Positions 32,766 through 43,360 are shown, numbered from the stretch's first letter. The stretch is 64,000 bases of DNA from Phenylobacterium immobile (ATCC 35973) (GCF_001375595.1 NZ_CVJQ01000002.1:124001-188000); one strand, 5' to 3'. The notes: a model not told the origin generated them from the letters alone. Numbers and translations are program-made.

Positions 32766-34463
32766 GTGGCGGAGACCACCGCGCCAGCAGGCGCCGAGCA
32801 AGGCGGTGAACCGGCGGACCGCCTGACCGCCCCGTTCCGCGAGGCGATCTTCCGCCGCATCTGGTTCGCCAGCCTGTTCTCCAACTTCGGCGCCCTGATC
32901 CAAGGGGTCGGCGCCGCCTGGAGCATGACTGAACTGACAGGCCGGGCTGATCTGGTCGCCCTTGTCCAGTCTGCTCAGATGGCGCCCTTCATGGTCTTGT
33001 CGCTAGCCTCCGGCGCGATCGCCGATATGTACGACCGGCGCAAGGTCGCCCTGATCGGCCTGGGCTTCTGCCTCTTCAGCTCCGCTTGCCTGACGATCAT
33101 CGCGATGGCCGGCGGCCTATCGCCAGCGGTGCTGCTGATTTTCACCTTCACCATCGGGCTCGGGGTCGCGATCTTCGCACCGTCGTGGGCCGCCTCCGTG
33201 CGCGAGCAGGTCAATCCACGCCTGCTGCCCCAAGCCATCGCGCTCAATTCGATCAGCTTCAACATCGCCCGCAGCTTCGGTCCTGCGCTAGGCGGCGTGA
33301 TCGTAGCCGGCGCCGGCGCGGGCGCCGCCTTTGGCTTGAACACCCTGTTCTACCTGCCGCTGATCTATGTCCTGTGGAAGTGGAACAGGGTCGAGACACC
33401 GTCCCGTCTGCCACCGGAGCGGCTGGGCTGGGCGGTCGTCTCTGGCGTACGCTTCGTCTGGCACGCCCCGAGTATCCGCAAGGCGGTGATCCGCACCTTC
33501 CTGACCACCGGTTGCGGCGGCTGCATCTTGGCGCTCATGCCGTTGGTGGCGCGTGAGAATCTGCAAGGGGAGGCTGAGACCTTCGGCCTGATGCTGGGCG
33601 CCTTCGGCGTCGGCGCCATCGCCGCAGCCTTCAGCGCCGGCGAAATCCGACGCCGGATGAGTGCGGAGACCTGCGCGCGGGTCTTCAGCGTCACGCTGGG
33701 CCTGAGCATGGCGGTGATCGGCGCCAGCCACTCAGCCCTATTCACCGCGCCCGCCCTCATCGCCGCCGGCGCCTCGTGGATGAGCCTGATCACCGTGTTC
33801 AATGTCAGTGTCCAAACCAGCGCGCCGCGATGGGTCTCGGGCCGCGCGCTTGCGACCTTCCAGGCGGCCAACGCCGCAGGCAACGCGCTGGGGGCCTGGT
33901 GCTGGGGCCTGGTCGCCGGCGCCTGGGGGCTGACGCCGGCCCTGCTCATCGCGGGCGGCCTGATGACGCTGTTGCCGGTCGTCGGTCTGTGGCTGACCCT
34001 CGACCCCATCACGGGCCGCGACGGCGACGCGCTGGAGGCGCCGGCGGACCCCGATATCCGCCTGGGCGTGACCGGCCGCAGCGGCCCGATCTCCATCGAC
34101 GTCGAGTACCGCATCGATATCGAGCGGGCCCGCGAGTTCTACCGCACAATGCAGGCTGTCCGGCAGCTGCGCCAACGCAACGGCGCCTATGGCTGGTCCC
34201 TGTCGCGCGACCTCGCCGATCCGGAACTCTGGGTCGAACGCTATTCCTCGCCGACCTGGCACGACTATCTCCGTCTGCGCGCCCGCACGACCGAGGAGGA
34301 CGCCGAAGCGCATCGCGCAGCGCTCGCCTTCCACGTGGGTGATGCGCCCCCCATCGTGCACCGCCGGCTGGAGCGCCCGCTAGGCTCGGTCCGCTGGACC
34401 GACGACGTCCCGGAAGGCGCTGAGACCGTCCCGGTCATGCCTGGGACGTCCGGCTCAGTCTGA
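32766..34463 (+). CDS. MFS transporter with C-terminal ABM-like domain (MFS_3 type)
   Basis: The 565-residue protein has twelve predicted helices at residues about 25-415, with the MFS loop DMYDRRKVALIGL. A cytoplasmic domain follows at about residues 435-545 (ISIDVEYRIDIERAREFYRTMQAVRQLRQRNGAYGW, WVERYSSPTWHDYLRLRARTTEED). This combination defines the MFS_3/EntS-like group, in which the tail resembles an antibiotic-biosynthesis-monooxygenase fold. Members export siderophores or small toxins. The substrate here is unknown. It starts at GTG after a strong AGGAGGG site and follows the amidohydrolase gene by 59 bases. Confidence 0.88.
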   Translation: MAETTAPAGAEQGGEPADRLTAPFREAIFRRIWFASLFSNFGALIQGVGAAWSMTELTGRADLVALVQSAQMAPFMVLSLASGAIADMYDRRKVALIGLGFCLFSSACLTIIAMAGGLSPAVLLIFTFTIGLGVAIFAPSWAASVREQVNPRLLPQAIALNSISFNIARSFGPALGGVIVAGAGAGAAFGLNTLFYLPLIYVLWKWNRVETPSRLPPERLGWAVVSGVRFVWHAPSIRKAVIRTFLTTGCGGCILALMPLVARENLQGEAETFGLMLGAFGVGAIAAAFSAGEIRRRMSAETCARVFSVTLGLSMAVIGASHSALFTAPALIAAGASWMSLITVFNVSVQTSAPRWVSGRALATFQAANAAGNALGAWCWGLVAGAWGLTPALLIAGGLMTLLPVVGLWLTLDPITGRDGDALEAPADPDIRLGVTGRSGPISIDVEYRIDIERAREFYRTMQAVRQLRQRNGAYGWSLSRDLADPELWVERYSSPTWHDYLRLRARTTEEDAEAHRAALAFHVGDAPPIVHRRLERPLGSVRWTDDVPEGAETVPVMPGTSGSV

Positions 34464-34666
34464 CGTCCGGCTCGTGCCAACCGGCCAGATTTTCTACGAC
34501 CCCGGGAAGGATTCATTGGGCTTCCGTGGGCGGCTTTGGCCTTGCGCGCCCAGGCGCCCTGCTCACATAAGTCTGCCCAACTGCGGACGAATGGCCGCGA
34601 TCTCTCGCGCGGCGCCAGCGCCCTCAGTCCGAACCTGGCGCGCCAGGAAGAGGCAGGAACCTTTCA

Positions 34667-35614
34667 GTGAATCTAATGGTCGATCCCGCAAAGGCCGCCG
34701 AGGCTGGCGTCACCCCAGACCGGCTGACACACCTCCAACGTCTGGAGGCCGAAAGCATCCACATCATGCGCGAGGTCGTCGCCGAGTGCGAAAACCCGGT
34801 CATGCTCTATTCCGTCGGCAAGGACTCAGCGGTGATGCTGCACCTCGCCGCCAAGGCCTTTTTCCCAGCCAAGCCGCCCTTCCCTTTGCTGCACGTCGAC
34901 ACGACCTGGAAGTTCCAAGACATGTACGCCATGCGCGAGCGCATGGCCGCCGAGCTCGGCTTCGAACTCCTCGTCCACCAGAACCCAGAAGCCCTGGCCA
35001 AGGGCATCAATCCCTTCGACCACGGCTCGCTGCACACCGACATGTGGAAGACCGAGGGGCTGAAGCAGGCCCTCGACAAATATGGCTTCGACGCAGCCTT
35101 TGGCGGCGCCCGTCGCGACGAAGAGAAGTCCCGCGCCAAGGAACGCATCTTCTCCTTCCGCACCGCCCAGCACGTCTGGGATCCCAAGAACCAGCGGCCC
35201 GAGCTCTGGCGGCTCTACAACACCCGCAAGGCCAAGGGCGAGAGCGTCCGGGTCTTCCCGATCTCCAACTGGACCGAGCTGGACATCTGGCAATACATCC
35301 ACCTGGAAAATATCCCCATCGTGCCGCTCTACTTCTCCGCGGTGCGCCCGGTGGTCGAGCGCGACGGCGCGCTGATCATGGTCGATGACGACCGCATGCG
35401 GCTCGCGCCCGGCGAAGTCCCGATGCAAAAGTCGGTCCGCTTCCGGACGCTCGGCTGCTACCCCTTGAGCGGCGCCGTGGAGTCCACCGCCGCCACCTTG
35501 CCCGAGATCATCCAGGAGATGCTTCTCACCACCACCTCGGAGCGCCAGGGTCGCAAGATCGACCACGATCAGGCCGCCTCGATGGAGAAGAAGAAGCGGG
35601 AAGGCTACTTCTGA
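34667..35614 (+). CDS. cysD: sulfate adenylyltransferase subunit 2 CysD
   Basis: CysD is the ATP-sulfurylase subunit of the CysDN complex that activates sulfate to adenosine 5'-phosphosulfate. The 315-residue protein has [15 protein letters not shown] (PP-loop), [37 protein letters not shown] and [17 protein letters not shown]. It starts at GTG 34667 or ATG 34676. AGGAAC favours the GTG. The final TGA overlaps the cysN start (TGATG). It is the first gene of the cysD-cysNC-cysQ sulfate-activation operon. The preceding 203 bases hold no visible gene or named operator. Confidence 0.95.
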   Translation: MNLMVDPAKAAEAGVTPDRLTHLQRLEAESIHIMREVVAECENPVMLYSVGKDSAVMLHLAAKAFFPAKPPFPLLHVDTTWKFQDMYAMRERMAAELGFELLVHQNPEALAKGINPFDHGSLHTDMWKTEGLKQALDKYGFDAAFGGARRDEEKSRAKERIFSFRTAQHVWDPKNQRPELWRLYNTRKAKGESVRVFPISNWTELDIWQYIHLENIPIVPLYFSAVRPVVERDGALIMVDDDRMRLAPGEVPMQKSVRFRTLGCYPLSGAVESTAATLPEIIQEMLLTTTSERQGRKIDHDQAASMEKKKREGYF

Positions 35615-37518
35615 TGGCTCACGTCTCCGACCTCATCGCCACCGACATCACCGCCTACCTTGAGGCCCACCAGCACAAGTCGCTGCTGCGGTTCCTGACC
35701 TGCGGCTCCGTCGACGACGGCAAGTCCACCTTGATCGGCCGCCTGCTCTACGACTCCAAGATGATCTTCGAGGACCAGCTGGCCGCGCTTGAGGCCGACT
35801 CCAAGAAGGTCGGCACGCAAGGCGGCGAGATCGACTTCGCCCTGCTGGTCGACGGCCTGGCCGCCGAGCGCGAGCAAGGCATCACCATCGACGTCGCCTA
35901 CCGCTTCTTCTCGACAGACAAGCGCAAGTTCATCGTCGCCGACACCCCCGGCCACGAACAGTATACGCGCAACATGGTGACCGGCGCCTCGACCGCCGAC
36001 GCCGCCGTCATCCTGATCGACGCGCGGCAGGGCGTACTGACCCAGACGCGGCGCCACAGCTACCTCGTGAAGCTGCTCGGCATCCGCCATGTGGTGCTGG
36101 CGATCAACAAGATGGACCTGGTGGGCTGGTCGCAGGACCGCTTCGCCGAGATCCTGGCCGACTATGAAGCCTTCGCCCAGAAGATCGGCCTGACCGACTA
36201 CACCCCGATCCCGATCTCCGCCCTGCGCGGCGACAACATCACCGCTCATAGTGACGCCGCCCCTTGGTATCAGGGACCCGCGCTCCTGCCTTTCCTCGAG
36301 ACCGTCGACATCGACGACGACGAACGCGAACGGCCGTTCCGCCTGCCCGTCCAGTGGGTCAACCGCCCAAACCTCGATTTCCGCGGCTTCGCAGGCCTGA
36401 TCGCCGCCGGCTCGGTCAAGCCGGGCGACGCCGTGCGCGTCCTGCCGTCAGGGCGCACCTCCACCGTCTCGCGCATCGTCACCAAGGACGGCGACCTGGC
36501 GGAGGCGGTCGCCGGCCAATCAGTGACGCTCACGCTCGCTGACGAGATCGACGTCTCCCGGGGCGACGTCCTGGCCGCCGCCGACAGCCCACCCGAGGTC
36601 GCCGACCAGTTCGAGACCACCCTGGTCTGGATGTCCGACGAGCCCCTGCTTCCTGGCCGGCCCTACTGGCTGAAGATCGGTACGAAGCTGACCTCAGCCC
36701 AGGTCACCGACATCAAGTACAAGGTGAACGTCAACACCTTGGAACATCTGGCCGGTAAGACCCTCGAGCTCAACGAGATCGCCGTCTGCAACCTGTCGGT
36801 CGACCAGCCCATCGCCTTTGACCCTTACGACCAGGGCAAGGACACCGGCGGCTTCATCCTCATCGACCGGATGACCAATGGCACGGTCGGCGCGGGCATG
36901 ATCCGCTTTGCGCTCCGCCGCAGCCACAACATCCACTGGCAGGCCCTCGACGTCACCCGCGCCAGCCGCGCCGAGGCCAAGCGGCAAAAGCCGGCGGTCC
37001 TGTGGTTCACCGGCCTTTCCGGCGCCGGCAAGTCGGCGATCGCCAATATCGTCGAGAAGAAGCTGCACGCCGAAGGCCGGCACACCTACCTGTTGGACGG
37101 CGACAATGTCCGCCACGGCCTGAATCGCGACCTAGGGTTCACCGACGCCGACCGCGTCGAGAACATCCGCCGCGTCGCCGAGGTCGCCAAGCTGATGACC
37201 GACGCCGGCCTGATCGTGCTGGTCTCCTTCATCTCGCCGTTCCGCGCCGAGCGAGACATGGCCCGCAAGCTGATGGCCGCGGGCGAGTTCTTTGAGACCT
37301 TTATCGACACGCCTCTCGCCGTGGCCGAGCAGCGCGACGTGAAGGGCCTCTACCAGAAGGCCCGCGCCGGAGAGCTCAAGCACTTCACCGGCATCGACAG
37401 CCCCTATGAGGCGCCGGAGACCCCTGAGCTGAGGATCGACACCACGGCCCTGGAGCCGGAGGCGGCCGCCGACCTGATCATCGCGCGCCTTCGCGACGCC
37501 GGCGTGCTCAGCGCGTGA
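35614..37518 (+). CDS. cysNC: bifunctional CysN/CysC (sulfate adenylyltransferase subunit 1 / APS kinase)
   Basis: The 634-residue fusion carries a GTPase half and a kinase half. Residues about 20-430 are CysN: the P-loop [19 protein letters not shown], the G3 motif [24 protein letters not shown] and EF-Tu-like barrels. Residues about 450-630 are APS kinase: [51 protein letters not shown] and [26 protein letters not shown]. Together with CysD it makes APS and then PAPS in the cytoplasm. Start and stop overlap both neighbours (TGATG and GTGA), so the three genes are tightly coupled. Confidence 0.96.
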   Translation: MAHVSDLIATDITAYLEAHQHKSLLRFLTCGSVDDGKSTLIGRLLYDSKMIFEDQLAALEADSKKVGTQGGEIDFALLVDGLAAEREQGITIDVAYRFFSTDKRKFIVADTPGHEQYTRNMVTGASTADAAVILIDARQGVLTQTRRHSYLVKLLGIRHVVLAINKMDLVGWSQDRFAEILADYEAFAQKIGLTDYTPIPISALRGDNITAHSDAAPWYQGPALLPFLETVDIDDDERERPFRLPVQWVNRPNLDFRGFAGLIAAGSVKPGDAVRVLPSGRTSTVSRIVTKDGDLAEAVAGQSVTLTLADEIDVSRGDVLAAADSPPEVADQFETTLVWMSDEPLLPGRPYWLKIGTKLTSAQVTDIKYKVNVNTLEHLAGKTLELNEIAVCNLSVDQPIAFDPYDQGKDTGGFILIDRMTNGTVGAGMIRFALRRSHNIHWQALDVTRASRAEAKRQKPAVLWFTGLSGAGKSAIANIVEKKLHAEGRHTYLLDGDNVRHGLNRDLGFTDADRVENIRRVAEVAKLMTDAGLIVLVSFISPFRAERDMARKLMAAGEFFETFIDTPLAVAEQRDVKGLYQKARAGELKHFTGIDSPYEAPETPELRIDTTALEPEAAADLIIARLRDAGVLSA

Positions 37519-38255
37519 GCGACATCCTGTCGGACCACGCGCTCGCCCACCGCCTGGCTGAGGCCGCGGGCGAGATCCTACTGGCGATCCAGCGCTCCAC
37601 GTTGCTCGACGGCAAGCCGTTGGGCGCGGCTGGCGACGCCGTGGCCAACGCCTTCATCCTGCGGGTCCTCGCCGAACAGCGACCTGAGGATTTCCTGCTG
37701 TCGGAGGAGGCCGCCCCCGATCCGGCCCGCCTCGGCAAGCGCCGGGTCTGGATCATTGATCCCCTCGACGGGACCCGGGAGTTCTCGGAAGGCCGCGGCG
37801 ACTGGGCCGTTCACGTCGCCCTGACCGAAGACGGACTGCCCACGGCCAGCGCCGTCGCCCTGCCGGGACTTGGCGTCGTGCTCTCCACTGAAACACCGCC
37901 CGCCGTGCCGCACTTGGACAACCCTCTGCGCTTCGTCGTCAGCCGCACACGCCCACCGGTGCAAGCTGAGGCCGCCGCCAAGGCCATGGGGGCGGAACTC
38001 GTGCCCATGGGCTCGGCGGGCGCAAAGACCATGGCCGTCGTCCGCGGCGAGGCCCACGCCTACATCCATTCCGGCGGTCAGTATGAGTGGGACAGCTGCG
38101 CCCCTGTCGGCGTCGCCCAGGCCGCGGGCCTGCATGTCAGCCGCATCGACGGATCCCCGCTGATCTATAACCGCCAGGACCCCTACCTGCCGGACCTGCT
38201 GGTCTGTCGCAAAGACCTGGTCGAGCGGCTGCTGGCGGCGATCGCGGCGGCGTAA
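37515..38255 (+). CDS. cysQ: 3'(2'),5'-bisphosphate nucleotidase CysQ
   Basis: CysQ removes the 3'-phosphate of PAP left by PAPS use and controls PAPS levels. The 246-residue inositol-monophosphatase-fold protein has LLSEEAAPD, the metal-binding [25 protein letters not shown], and [19 protein letters not shown] with the final metal-binding aspartate. GTG at 37515 overlaps the cysNC stop codon (GTGA). Its stop lies three bases from the stop of the convergent small gene. Confidence 0.93.
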   Translation: MSDILSDHALAHRLAEAAGEILLAIQRSTLLDGKPLGAAGDAVANAFILRVLAEQRPEDFLLSEEAAPDPARLGKRRVWIIDPLDGTREFSEGRGDWAVHVALTEDGLPTASAVALPGLGVVLSTETPPAVPHLDNPLRFVVSRTRPPVQAEAAAKAMGAELVPMGSAGAKTMAVVRGEAHAYIHSGGQYEWDSCAPVGVAQAAGLHVSRIDGSPLIYNRQDPYLPDLLVCRKDLVERLLAAIAAA

Positions 38256-38258
38256 AGC

Positions 38259-38543
38259 TCAGGCGTCGCAGATCCGGTCGCCTGTCCGGGTGACATGGAA
38301 CGCACCCGTCACCGACAGCACGATCCAGTCCCCACAGTGGGCGATCACCTCGCCCTGCGGGGTGCGCACCTGAATCGCCTCCGCGTGCTCCAGGGTGCGC
38401 GCGTCATCGCCCAACCACATCAATAGATTGCGCCAATTGGTTGAATCCCCGGGCGGCGGGACGCGAAGCGCGGCGCCATGGTCGAAGGGCGGTAGAGAAC
38501 TGAAGCTGGTCATGAGTCCGATTCGCCGAAGCCTTGCGCTCAC
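38259..38543 (-). CDS. small conserved-looking protein of unknown function
   Basis: The frame encodes 94 residues from GTG 38543 or 84 residues from ATG 38513 (MTSFSSLPPFDHG). It has no signal peptide or membrane helix. The C-terminal half, AIQVRTPQGEVIAHCGDWIVLSVTGAFHVTRTGDRI, resembles the GDWIV..V.G.F segment seen in many uncharacterised, often phage-associated, small proteins. Low-complexity sequence is absent and the frame fits exactly between cysQ and the tlpA-like gene, so I think it is real. I cannot propose a function. Confidence 0.55.
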   Translation of the reverse strand: MSARLRRIGLMTSFSSLPPFDHGAALRVPPPGDSTNWRNLLMWLGDDARTLEHAEAIQVRTPQGEVIAHCGDWIVLSVTGAFHVTRTGDRICDA

Positions 38544-38574
38544 GGTTCGGCTGCTTCGGTGACCAAGACCTTAA

Positions 38575-39204
38575 TCAGCCCTCGGCGAGAATCCTGTCGA
38601 TCAGCGCTTTCGGTCCGGCGCCCGCCCAATCGGCGTCACCGGCGATTCTCGCCCGCTCCAGCCCGTCCTTGCCGTAGATGATGGTGGTCGGCAGGCCCTG
38701 GGCCGCCGGCTGCATCTCCCACGGGAACTTGGCCTCAGGGTCATTGTAGAATTTCAGCGGCGGGTGCTGCGTGATGAAATTGCGCGCCTCCTGGGCCTTG
38801 TCCGGCTTGTCGATGCTGATCGCCACGACGGACACAGGCCTGCCGTCGTACGCCTTCTGCAGCGCCGCCAGCGTCGGCATCTCGATCTTGCAAGGCGCGC
38901 ACCAGGTCGCCCACAGGTTCACCACCGTCACCTGACCCTTGAAGGCGGCGATCTTGGTCGGCTGGCCAGCGGCGTCGACGAAGGGATAGTCGCTGGCCGG
39001 TTTGCCGGCGTTGGTCGTGCTGATTTTGGACGCGAATCCAGACGTATCGGCGCTCTGTGCGGCCGGCGCCGATTCTTGCGGTTCAGCCGGCTTGGTTCCC
39101 GACTGGCCTATGATGTAGATGAGCCCGGCCACGCCGACCGCGCCTGCGCCGAGGAGGGCCCACTTCAGGGGTCCGCCGTTCGCCTTCTCCGGATGACCGC
39201 TCAT
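38575..39204 (-). CDS. membrane-anchored TlpA-family thioredoxin
   Basis: The 209-residue protein has one N-terminal membrane anchor ([19 protein letters not shown], about residues 16-34) and an Ala/Gln-rich linker. A periplasmic thioredoxin-like domain follows, with [22 protein letters not shown] (Cys102, Cys105), VVAISIDK and the cis-proline region [12 protein letters not shown]. TlpA proteins reduce disulfides for cytochrome c maturation or copper insertion into oxidases. ATG 39204 follows a GAGGAG site, and it overlaps the argH ATG on the other strand in a CATG. The family call is firm and the exact client unknown. Confidence 0.9.
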   Translation of the reverse strand: MSGHPEKANGGPLKWALLGAGAVGVAGLIYIIGQSGTKPAEPQESAPAAQSADTSGFASKISTTNAGKPASDYPFVDAAGQPTKIAAFKGQVTVVNLWATWCAPCKIEMPTLAALQKAYDGRPVSVVAISIDKPDKAQEARNFITQHPPLKFYNDPEAKFPWEMQPAAQGLPTTIIYGKDGLERARIAGDADWAGAGPKALIDRILAEG

Positions 39205-40642
39205 GACCGACGACTCCTCTGACGCTGCAAAGCCCACTGGCCAACCGACGGGACCGGCGCCCAAAGGTCAAGCCATGTGGGGCGGCCGGTTCGCTGACAA
39301 GCCGGCCGAGCTGATGCAGGCGATTAACGTCTCCATCGGTTTCGACAAGCGTCTCGCTGCACAGGATCTCGCCGGTTCACGGGCGCACGCCGAGATGCTG
39401 CGCACAACCGGCGTGATCTCCGCCGAGGACGAGGCCCAGATCCAGGCGGGTCTTAAGACGATCGGCGAAGAGATCGAGGGCGGAGTGTTTCCCTTCCGCG
39501 AGGAATACGAAGACATCCATATGAACGTTGAGGCGCGCTTGCGGGAACTAATCGGCCCGCCAGCCGGCCGGTTGCACACGGCGCGTTCGCGCAACGACCA
39601 GGTGGCCGTCGACTTCCGGATGTGGGTCCGCGACGCCTGCGACCAGACCGGCGATCAGCTTCGCCGCCTGCAACGCGCCCTGCTGAACAAGGCCGAGGCT
39701 CACGCCGCCGACCTGATGCCAGGCTTCACCCATCTGCAACCTGCCCAGCCGGTCACGTTCGGCCATCACCTGATGGCCTATGTCGAGATGTTCGGCCGCG
39801 ACGCCTCACGGTTCGCCGATGCGCGAACGCGGATGAACGAAAGCCCCCTGGGCGCGGCTGCGCTCGCCGGTTCGCCCTTCCCCATCGACCGCTTCCAGAC
39901 CGCCAAGGCGCTCGGCTTCGACCGGCCCACGGCCAACTCGCTGGACAGTGTCTCCGACCGCGACTTCGCCCTGGAGAGCCTGGCCGCTGCGGCGATCTGC
40001 GCCATCCACCTGTCGCGCCTGGCCGAGGAAATCGTCATCTGGATGACGCCGCAGTTCGGCTTCATCACGCTGTCGGACGCCTTCACCACCGGCTCGTCGA
40101 TCATGCCGCAAAAGAAAAACCCCGACGCCGCTGAGCTCGTGCGCGCCAAGGCCGGGCGTCTCTTGGCCTCCTTCACCCACCTCGCCGTGGTGATGAAAGG
40201 CCTGCCTTTGACCTATTCAAAGGACATGCAGGAGGACAAGGAGCCCACCTTCGAGGCCTTCGACGCGCTTCGCCTCTCGATCGCCGCCATGACCGGAATG
40301 ATCGCCGACCTGACCGCCAATACTGGCCGCATGTCCGCGGCCGCAGGCGCGGGCTTCTCCACCGCCACCGACTTGGCCGATTGGCTGGTGCGCGAATTGA
40401 ACCTGCCGTTCCGGGAAGCGCACCACATCACCGGTTCGGCTGTGAAGTTGGCCGAGACTCTCGGCGTCGACCTGCCGGGCCTGCCGCTCGCCGAATTGCA
40501 GGCCTTGGAGCCGAGGATCACCGCCAGCGTTTACGAGGTCTTGACCCCGGAGGCTTCAGCGTCCAGCCGCAGGAGCTATGGTGGCGCTTCGCCTGAGCAG
40601 GTGCGCGTTCAGATCCAACGCTGGAAGGAGATTCTCGCATGA
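39203..40642 (+). CDS. argH: argininosuccinate lyase ArgH
   Basis: ArgH splits argininosuccinate into arginine and fumarate, the last step of arginine synthesis. The 479-residue protein has [74 protein letters not shown] and the superfamily signature [12 protein letters not shown]. Compared with relatives it has a 24-residue, proline-rich N-terminal extension if translation starts at 39203. No strong ribosome site precedes that ATG, and the Met at 39275 (MWGGRF) is an alternative. It leads the argH-lptM-lysA cluster with ATGA overlaps. Confidence 0.95.
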   Translation: MTDDSSDAAKPTGQPTGPAPKGQAMWGGRFADKPAELMQAINVSIGFDKRLAAQDLAGSRAHAEMLRTTGVISAEDEAQIQAGLKTIGEEIEGGVFPFREEYEDIHMNVEARLRELIGPPAGRLHTARSRNDQVAVDFRMWVRDACDQTGDQLRRLQRALLNKAEAHAADLMPGFTHLQPAQPVTFGHHLMAYVEMFGRDASRFADARTRMNESPLGAAALAGSPFPIDRFQTAKALGFDRPTANSLDSVSDRDFALESLAAAAICAIHLSRLAEEIVIWMTPQFGFITLSDAFTTGSSIMPQKKNPDAAELVRAKAGRLLASFTHLAVVMKGLPLTYSKDMQEDKEPTFEAFDALRLSIAAMTGMIADLTANTGRMSAAAGAGFSTATDLADWLVRELNLPFREAHHITGSAVKLAETLGVDLPGLPLAELQALEPRITASVYEVLTPEASASSRRSYGGASPEQVRVQIQRWKEILA

Positions 40643-40938
40643 GCCTTCGTCACACCCTGATCGTCGCCGGGCTGCTGTCGACATCCGCGATCGCCGGTTG
40701 CGGCAAGATGGGCCAGTTGGAGCGCCCCGGCCCGTTATTCGGACGCACCCCGACCGCCGAGTCCGCGGCCGCGACGCCCGCTGAAGACGTCGAGACCGTG
40801 CGCACCATCGACCCGCGCGATCGCCGCAACGTCCAGCCCAATTTGCCCGTCCGCACCGACCCGATCCAGAACACCCGCGACCCGACCGGCAAAGCCCCGC
40901 AAGGCGCCTTGCCCGACCCCTTCCACTATCCCGAATGA
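40639..40938 (+). CDS. lptM: LptM-like small lipoprotein
   Basis: The 99-residue protein has a lipoprotein signal ending AIAGC (Cys21) followed by [14 protein letters not shown]. This resembles the CG-x-K-G-x-L-x-x-P core of the YifL/LptM family, which helps assemble the LPS translocon LptDE in the outer membrane. The rest is Pro/Asp/Arg-rich and probably disordered. It sits between argH and lysA with four-base ATGA overlaps at both ends. Placement upstream of lysA is typical for this family. Confidence 0.8.
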   Translation: MSLRHTLIVAGLLSTSAIAGCGKMGQLERPGPLFGRTPTAESAAATPAEDVETVRTIDPRDRRNVQPNLPVRTDPIQNTRDPTGKAPQGALPDPFHYPE

Positions 40939-42215
40939 ACCACTTCGAGCTGAAGGGGGGCGAGCTCTGGTGCGAGGACACGAAGCTTAGCCGCATCGCC
41001 GAGACTGTCGGCACGCCGGTCTACATCTATTCCTCGGCCACGCTCGAGCGGCACTTCAATGTGCTGCGCGATGCGTTGGTTGGCGCCGGCGTCGTCGAGC
41101 CGCTGATCGCCTTCGCGGTCAAGGCCAACCCCAATGTCGCGGTGCTACGCACTCTGGCCCGGCTGGGCGCGGGCGCCGACACCGTTTCCGAGGGTGAGAT
41201 TCGCCGGGCGCTCGCCGCCGGGGTGCCGGCCGACCGCATCGTTTTTTCCGGCGTCGGCAAGACCGCCGAGGAACTGGCCTTCGCTCTGGAAGCTGGCGTC
41301 GCCGAGGTGAACGTTGAGTCCGAGCCCGAGCTTGAAATCCTCGACCGTATCGGCCGCGAAAAGGGCGTCCGCGCCGCTGTCGCGATCCGCGTCAATCCGG
41401 ACGTGGCCGCCGGCGGCCACGCCAAGATCGCCACCGGTAAGGCCGACAACAAGTTCGGCGTTTCCTTCGCCGAGGCCGAGCGCCTCTACGCGCGGGCCAT
41501 GAACATGGCCGGCGTCCGCGCCATCGGCGTCGCCTGTCACATCGGCAGCCAGATCACCGACCTCAGGCCCATGGAAGAAGCCTTCTTCAAGATGCGCGGC
41601 CTGGTCCAGCGCCTGCGCGCCGCAGGCCTTCCGGTTGAGCGCCTGGATCTCGGCGGCGGCCTTGGCGTGCCTTACTTCAACCAGCCCGATCCGCCGGCCC
41701 CGGACGAATACGCCGCCATGGTCGCCCGCGTCACCTCGGGCCTGGATGTGTCGCTGGCCTTCGAGCCCGGCCGAATGATCGCGGCCAACGCCGGCGTCCT
41801 GATCGCCAAGGTGCTGCATATCCACGAGCGTCCGGAAGGCCGCCGCTTCCTGGTGCTGGACGCGGCCATGAACGACCTGATCCGCCCGGCCATGTATGAC
41901 GCCTATCACCACATCCGGCCGGTCGAACCGCGCGCCGGCGAGGTTGGGCCCTATGACGTAGTCGGTCCAATCTGTGAAACCGGCGACACCTTCACCCGCG
42001 ACCGCGACCTGCCCCCGCTCGAGCCCGGCGACCTCGTCGCGTTCATGAGCGCCGGCGCCTACGGCGCGGCCATGTCCAGCGAATACAACAGCCGCCTGCT
42101 GGTCCCGGAAGTCCTCGTCCGCGGCGAACAGTTCGCCGTCGTCCGCCCTCGCCCCACCTATGATGACATGCTGTCGCGCGAACGCATGCCGGTGTGGTTC
42201 GAAGACCCGCAATAA
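40935..42215 (+). CDS. lysA: diaminopimelate decarboxylase LysA
   Basis: LysA decarboxylates meso-diaminopimelate to lysine using PLP. The 426-residue protein shows TPVYIYSSATLERHF, the PLP-lysine motif FAVKANPNVAVLRTLARLGAGADTVSEGE, VACHIGSQI, LDLGGGLGVPY, FEPGRMIAANAG, VVGPICETGDTF and MSAGAYGAAMSSEYN. It overlaps the lipoprotein gene by ATGA. The gene ends just before a REP-like hairpin that separates it from the convergent aroG. Confidence 0.96.
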   Translation: MNHFELKGGELWCEDTKLSRIAETVGTPVYIYSSATLERHFNVLRDALVGAGVVEPLIAFAVKANPNVAVLRTLARLGAGADTVSEGEIRRALAAGVPADRIVFSGVGKTAEELAFALEAGVAEVNVESEPELEILDRIGREKGVRAAVAIRVNPDVAAGGHAKIATGKADNKFGVSFAEAERLYARAMNMAGVRAIGVACHIGSQITDLRPMEEAFFKMRGLVQRLRAAGLPVERLDLGGGLGVPYFNQPDPPAPDEYAAMVARVTSGLDVSLAFEPGRMIAANAGVLIAKVLHIHERPEGRRFLVLDAAMNDLIRPAMYDAYHHIRPVEPRAGEVGPYDVVGPICETGDTFTRDRDLPPLEPGDLVAFMSAGAYGAAMSSEYNSRLLVPEVLVRGEQFAVVRPRPTYDDMLSRERMPVWFEDPQ

Positions 42216-42220
42216 TCCCG

Positions 42221-42246
42221 CTCATCCCGGCCTTCGCCGGGGTGAG
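42221..42246. terminator. REP-like hairpin between lysA and aroG
   Basis: CTCATCCCGGC (42221-42231) pairs with GCCGGGGTGAG (42236-42246) around a CTTC loop, with one G-T wobble. The CATCCCGGC...GCCGGG form is a common intergenic repeat type in this bacterial group, and here it lies between two convergent stops. It probably acts as a bidirectional terminator or mRNA stabiliser. Confidence 0.6.
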
Positions 42247-42255
42247 CGCAGATTG

Positions 42256-43323
42256 TTAGGCCGCCGCCTGACGCCGACGCCGGCCGCGGACCGCCTGGGC
42301 CAGGTCTTCCAGCACGGCGACGGAATCCTCCCAGCCGATGCAGCCGTCGGTGATTGACTGGCCATAGATCAGCGGCCGGCCCGGGACGAGGTCCTGACGG
42401 CCCGCCACGAGGTGGCTCTCGACCATGACGCCGACGATCCGCGTCTCGCCGCCGGCCACCTGTTCGGCGATGTCGGCCACAACCTTCGGCTGGTTCTCCG
42501 GCTTCTTGCCGCTGTTGGCATGGCTGGCGTCGATGACCAGGGCCTGGGGCCGGGCCGCGCGGGCGAGTTCGGCGCAGACCGCCGCGACGCTGGCGGCGTC
42601 ATAGTTGGGCGCCTTGCCGCCGCGCAGCACCACATGGGCGTCCGGATTGCCGGTGGTCGTGGCGATCGCCGAGCGGCCATCCTTGGACACCGCCAGGAAA
42701 TGGTGCGGCTGGGCAGCCGCATAGACCGCATCGACGGCGATCTTCACATCACCCGCCGTGCCGTTCTTGAAGCCGACCGGGCACGACAGCCCCGAGGCCA
42801 TCTCCCGGTGGATCTGGCTCTCGGTCGTGCGCGCGCCGATGGCGCCCCAGCTCACTAGGTCGGCGATGTACTGCGGGGTGATGATGTCGAGGAACTCCAC
42901 CGCCGCCGGCAGGCCGAGGTCATTGACGTCGCGCAGCAGGGTGCGGCCCAGGCGCAGGCCCTTGTTGATCTGGAAGGTGTCGTCGAGGTCCGGATCATTG
43001 ATCAGGCCCTTCCAGCCCACCGTCGTGCGCGGCTTTTCGAAATAGACCCGCATGATGATCTCGAGCTCGCCCGACAAGCGCTCGCGCACCTCGGCCAGGC
43101 GGCGCGCATAGTCCATGGCGGCGATCGGATCATGGATCGAGCAGGGCCCGATGATCACCGCCAGCCGGTCGTCCCGGCCGTTCAGGATTTGATGCAGGGC
43201 GCGGCGGGAGCCGGCCGTCACGCTGGAGGCGCGGTCGCCCGCGGGGATTTCGGCCATCACCTCCGCTGGCGTGCTCAGCGGCTGCATGGCGGCGATACGG
43301 AGGTCGTCTGTGGAGTCGGGCAT
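42256..43323 (-). CDS. aroG: 3-deoxy-7-phosphoheptulonate synthase (class I DAHP synthase)
   Basis: This enzyme condenses phosphoenolpyruvate and erythrose-4-phosphate, the entry step of aromatic amino acid synthesis. The 355-residue protein has VIIGPCSIHDP, MRVYFEKPRTTVGWKGLINDP, WGAIGARTTESQIHREMASGLSCPVGFKNGT, RGGKAPNYD, IDASHANSGK and IVGVMVESHL, all landmarks of the AroF/G/H family. It is preceded by a leader peptide and terminator (43361-43490) that appear to attenuate its transcription. The arginine-rich end (RGRRRRQAAA) is unusual but short. Which aromatic product inhibits it cannot be told. Confidence 0.95.
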   Translation of the reverse strand: MPDSTDDLRIAAMQPLSTPAEVMAEIPAGDRASSVTAGSRRALHQILNGRDDRLAVIIGPCSIHDPIAAMDYARRLAEVRERLSGELEIIMRVYFEKPRTTVGWKGLINDPDLDDTFQINKGLRLGRTLLRDVNDLGLPAAVEFLDIITPQYIADLVSWGAIGARTTESQIHREMASGLSCPVGFKNGTAGDVKIAVDAVYAAAQPHHFLAVSKDGRSAIATTTGNPDAHVVLRGGKAPNYDAASVAAVCAELARAARPQALVIDASHANSGKKPENQPKVVADIAEQVAGGETRIVGVMVESHLVAGRQDLVPGRPLIYGQSITDGCIGWEDSVAVLEDLAQAVRGRRRRQAAA

Positions 43324-43360
43324 GGGTCTCTTCCGGTGTTCGGAGCGGTCCCAGCGGCAT

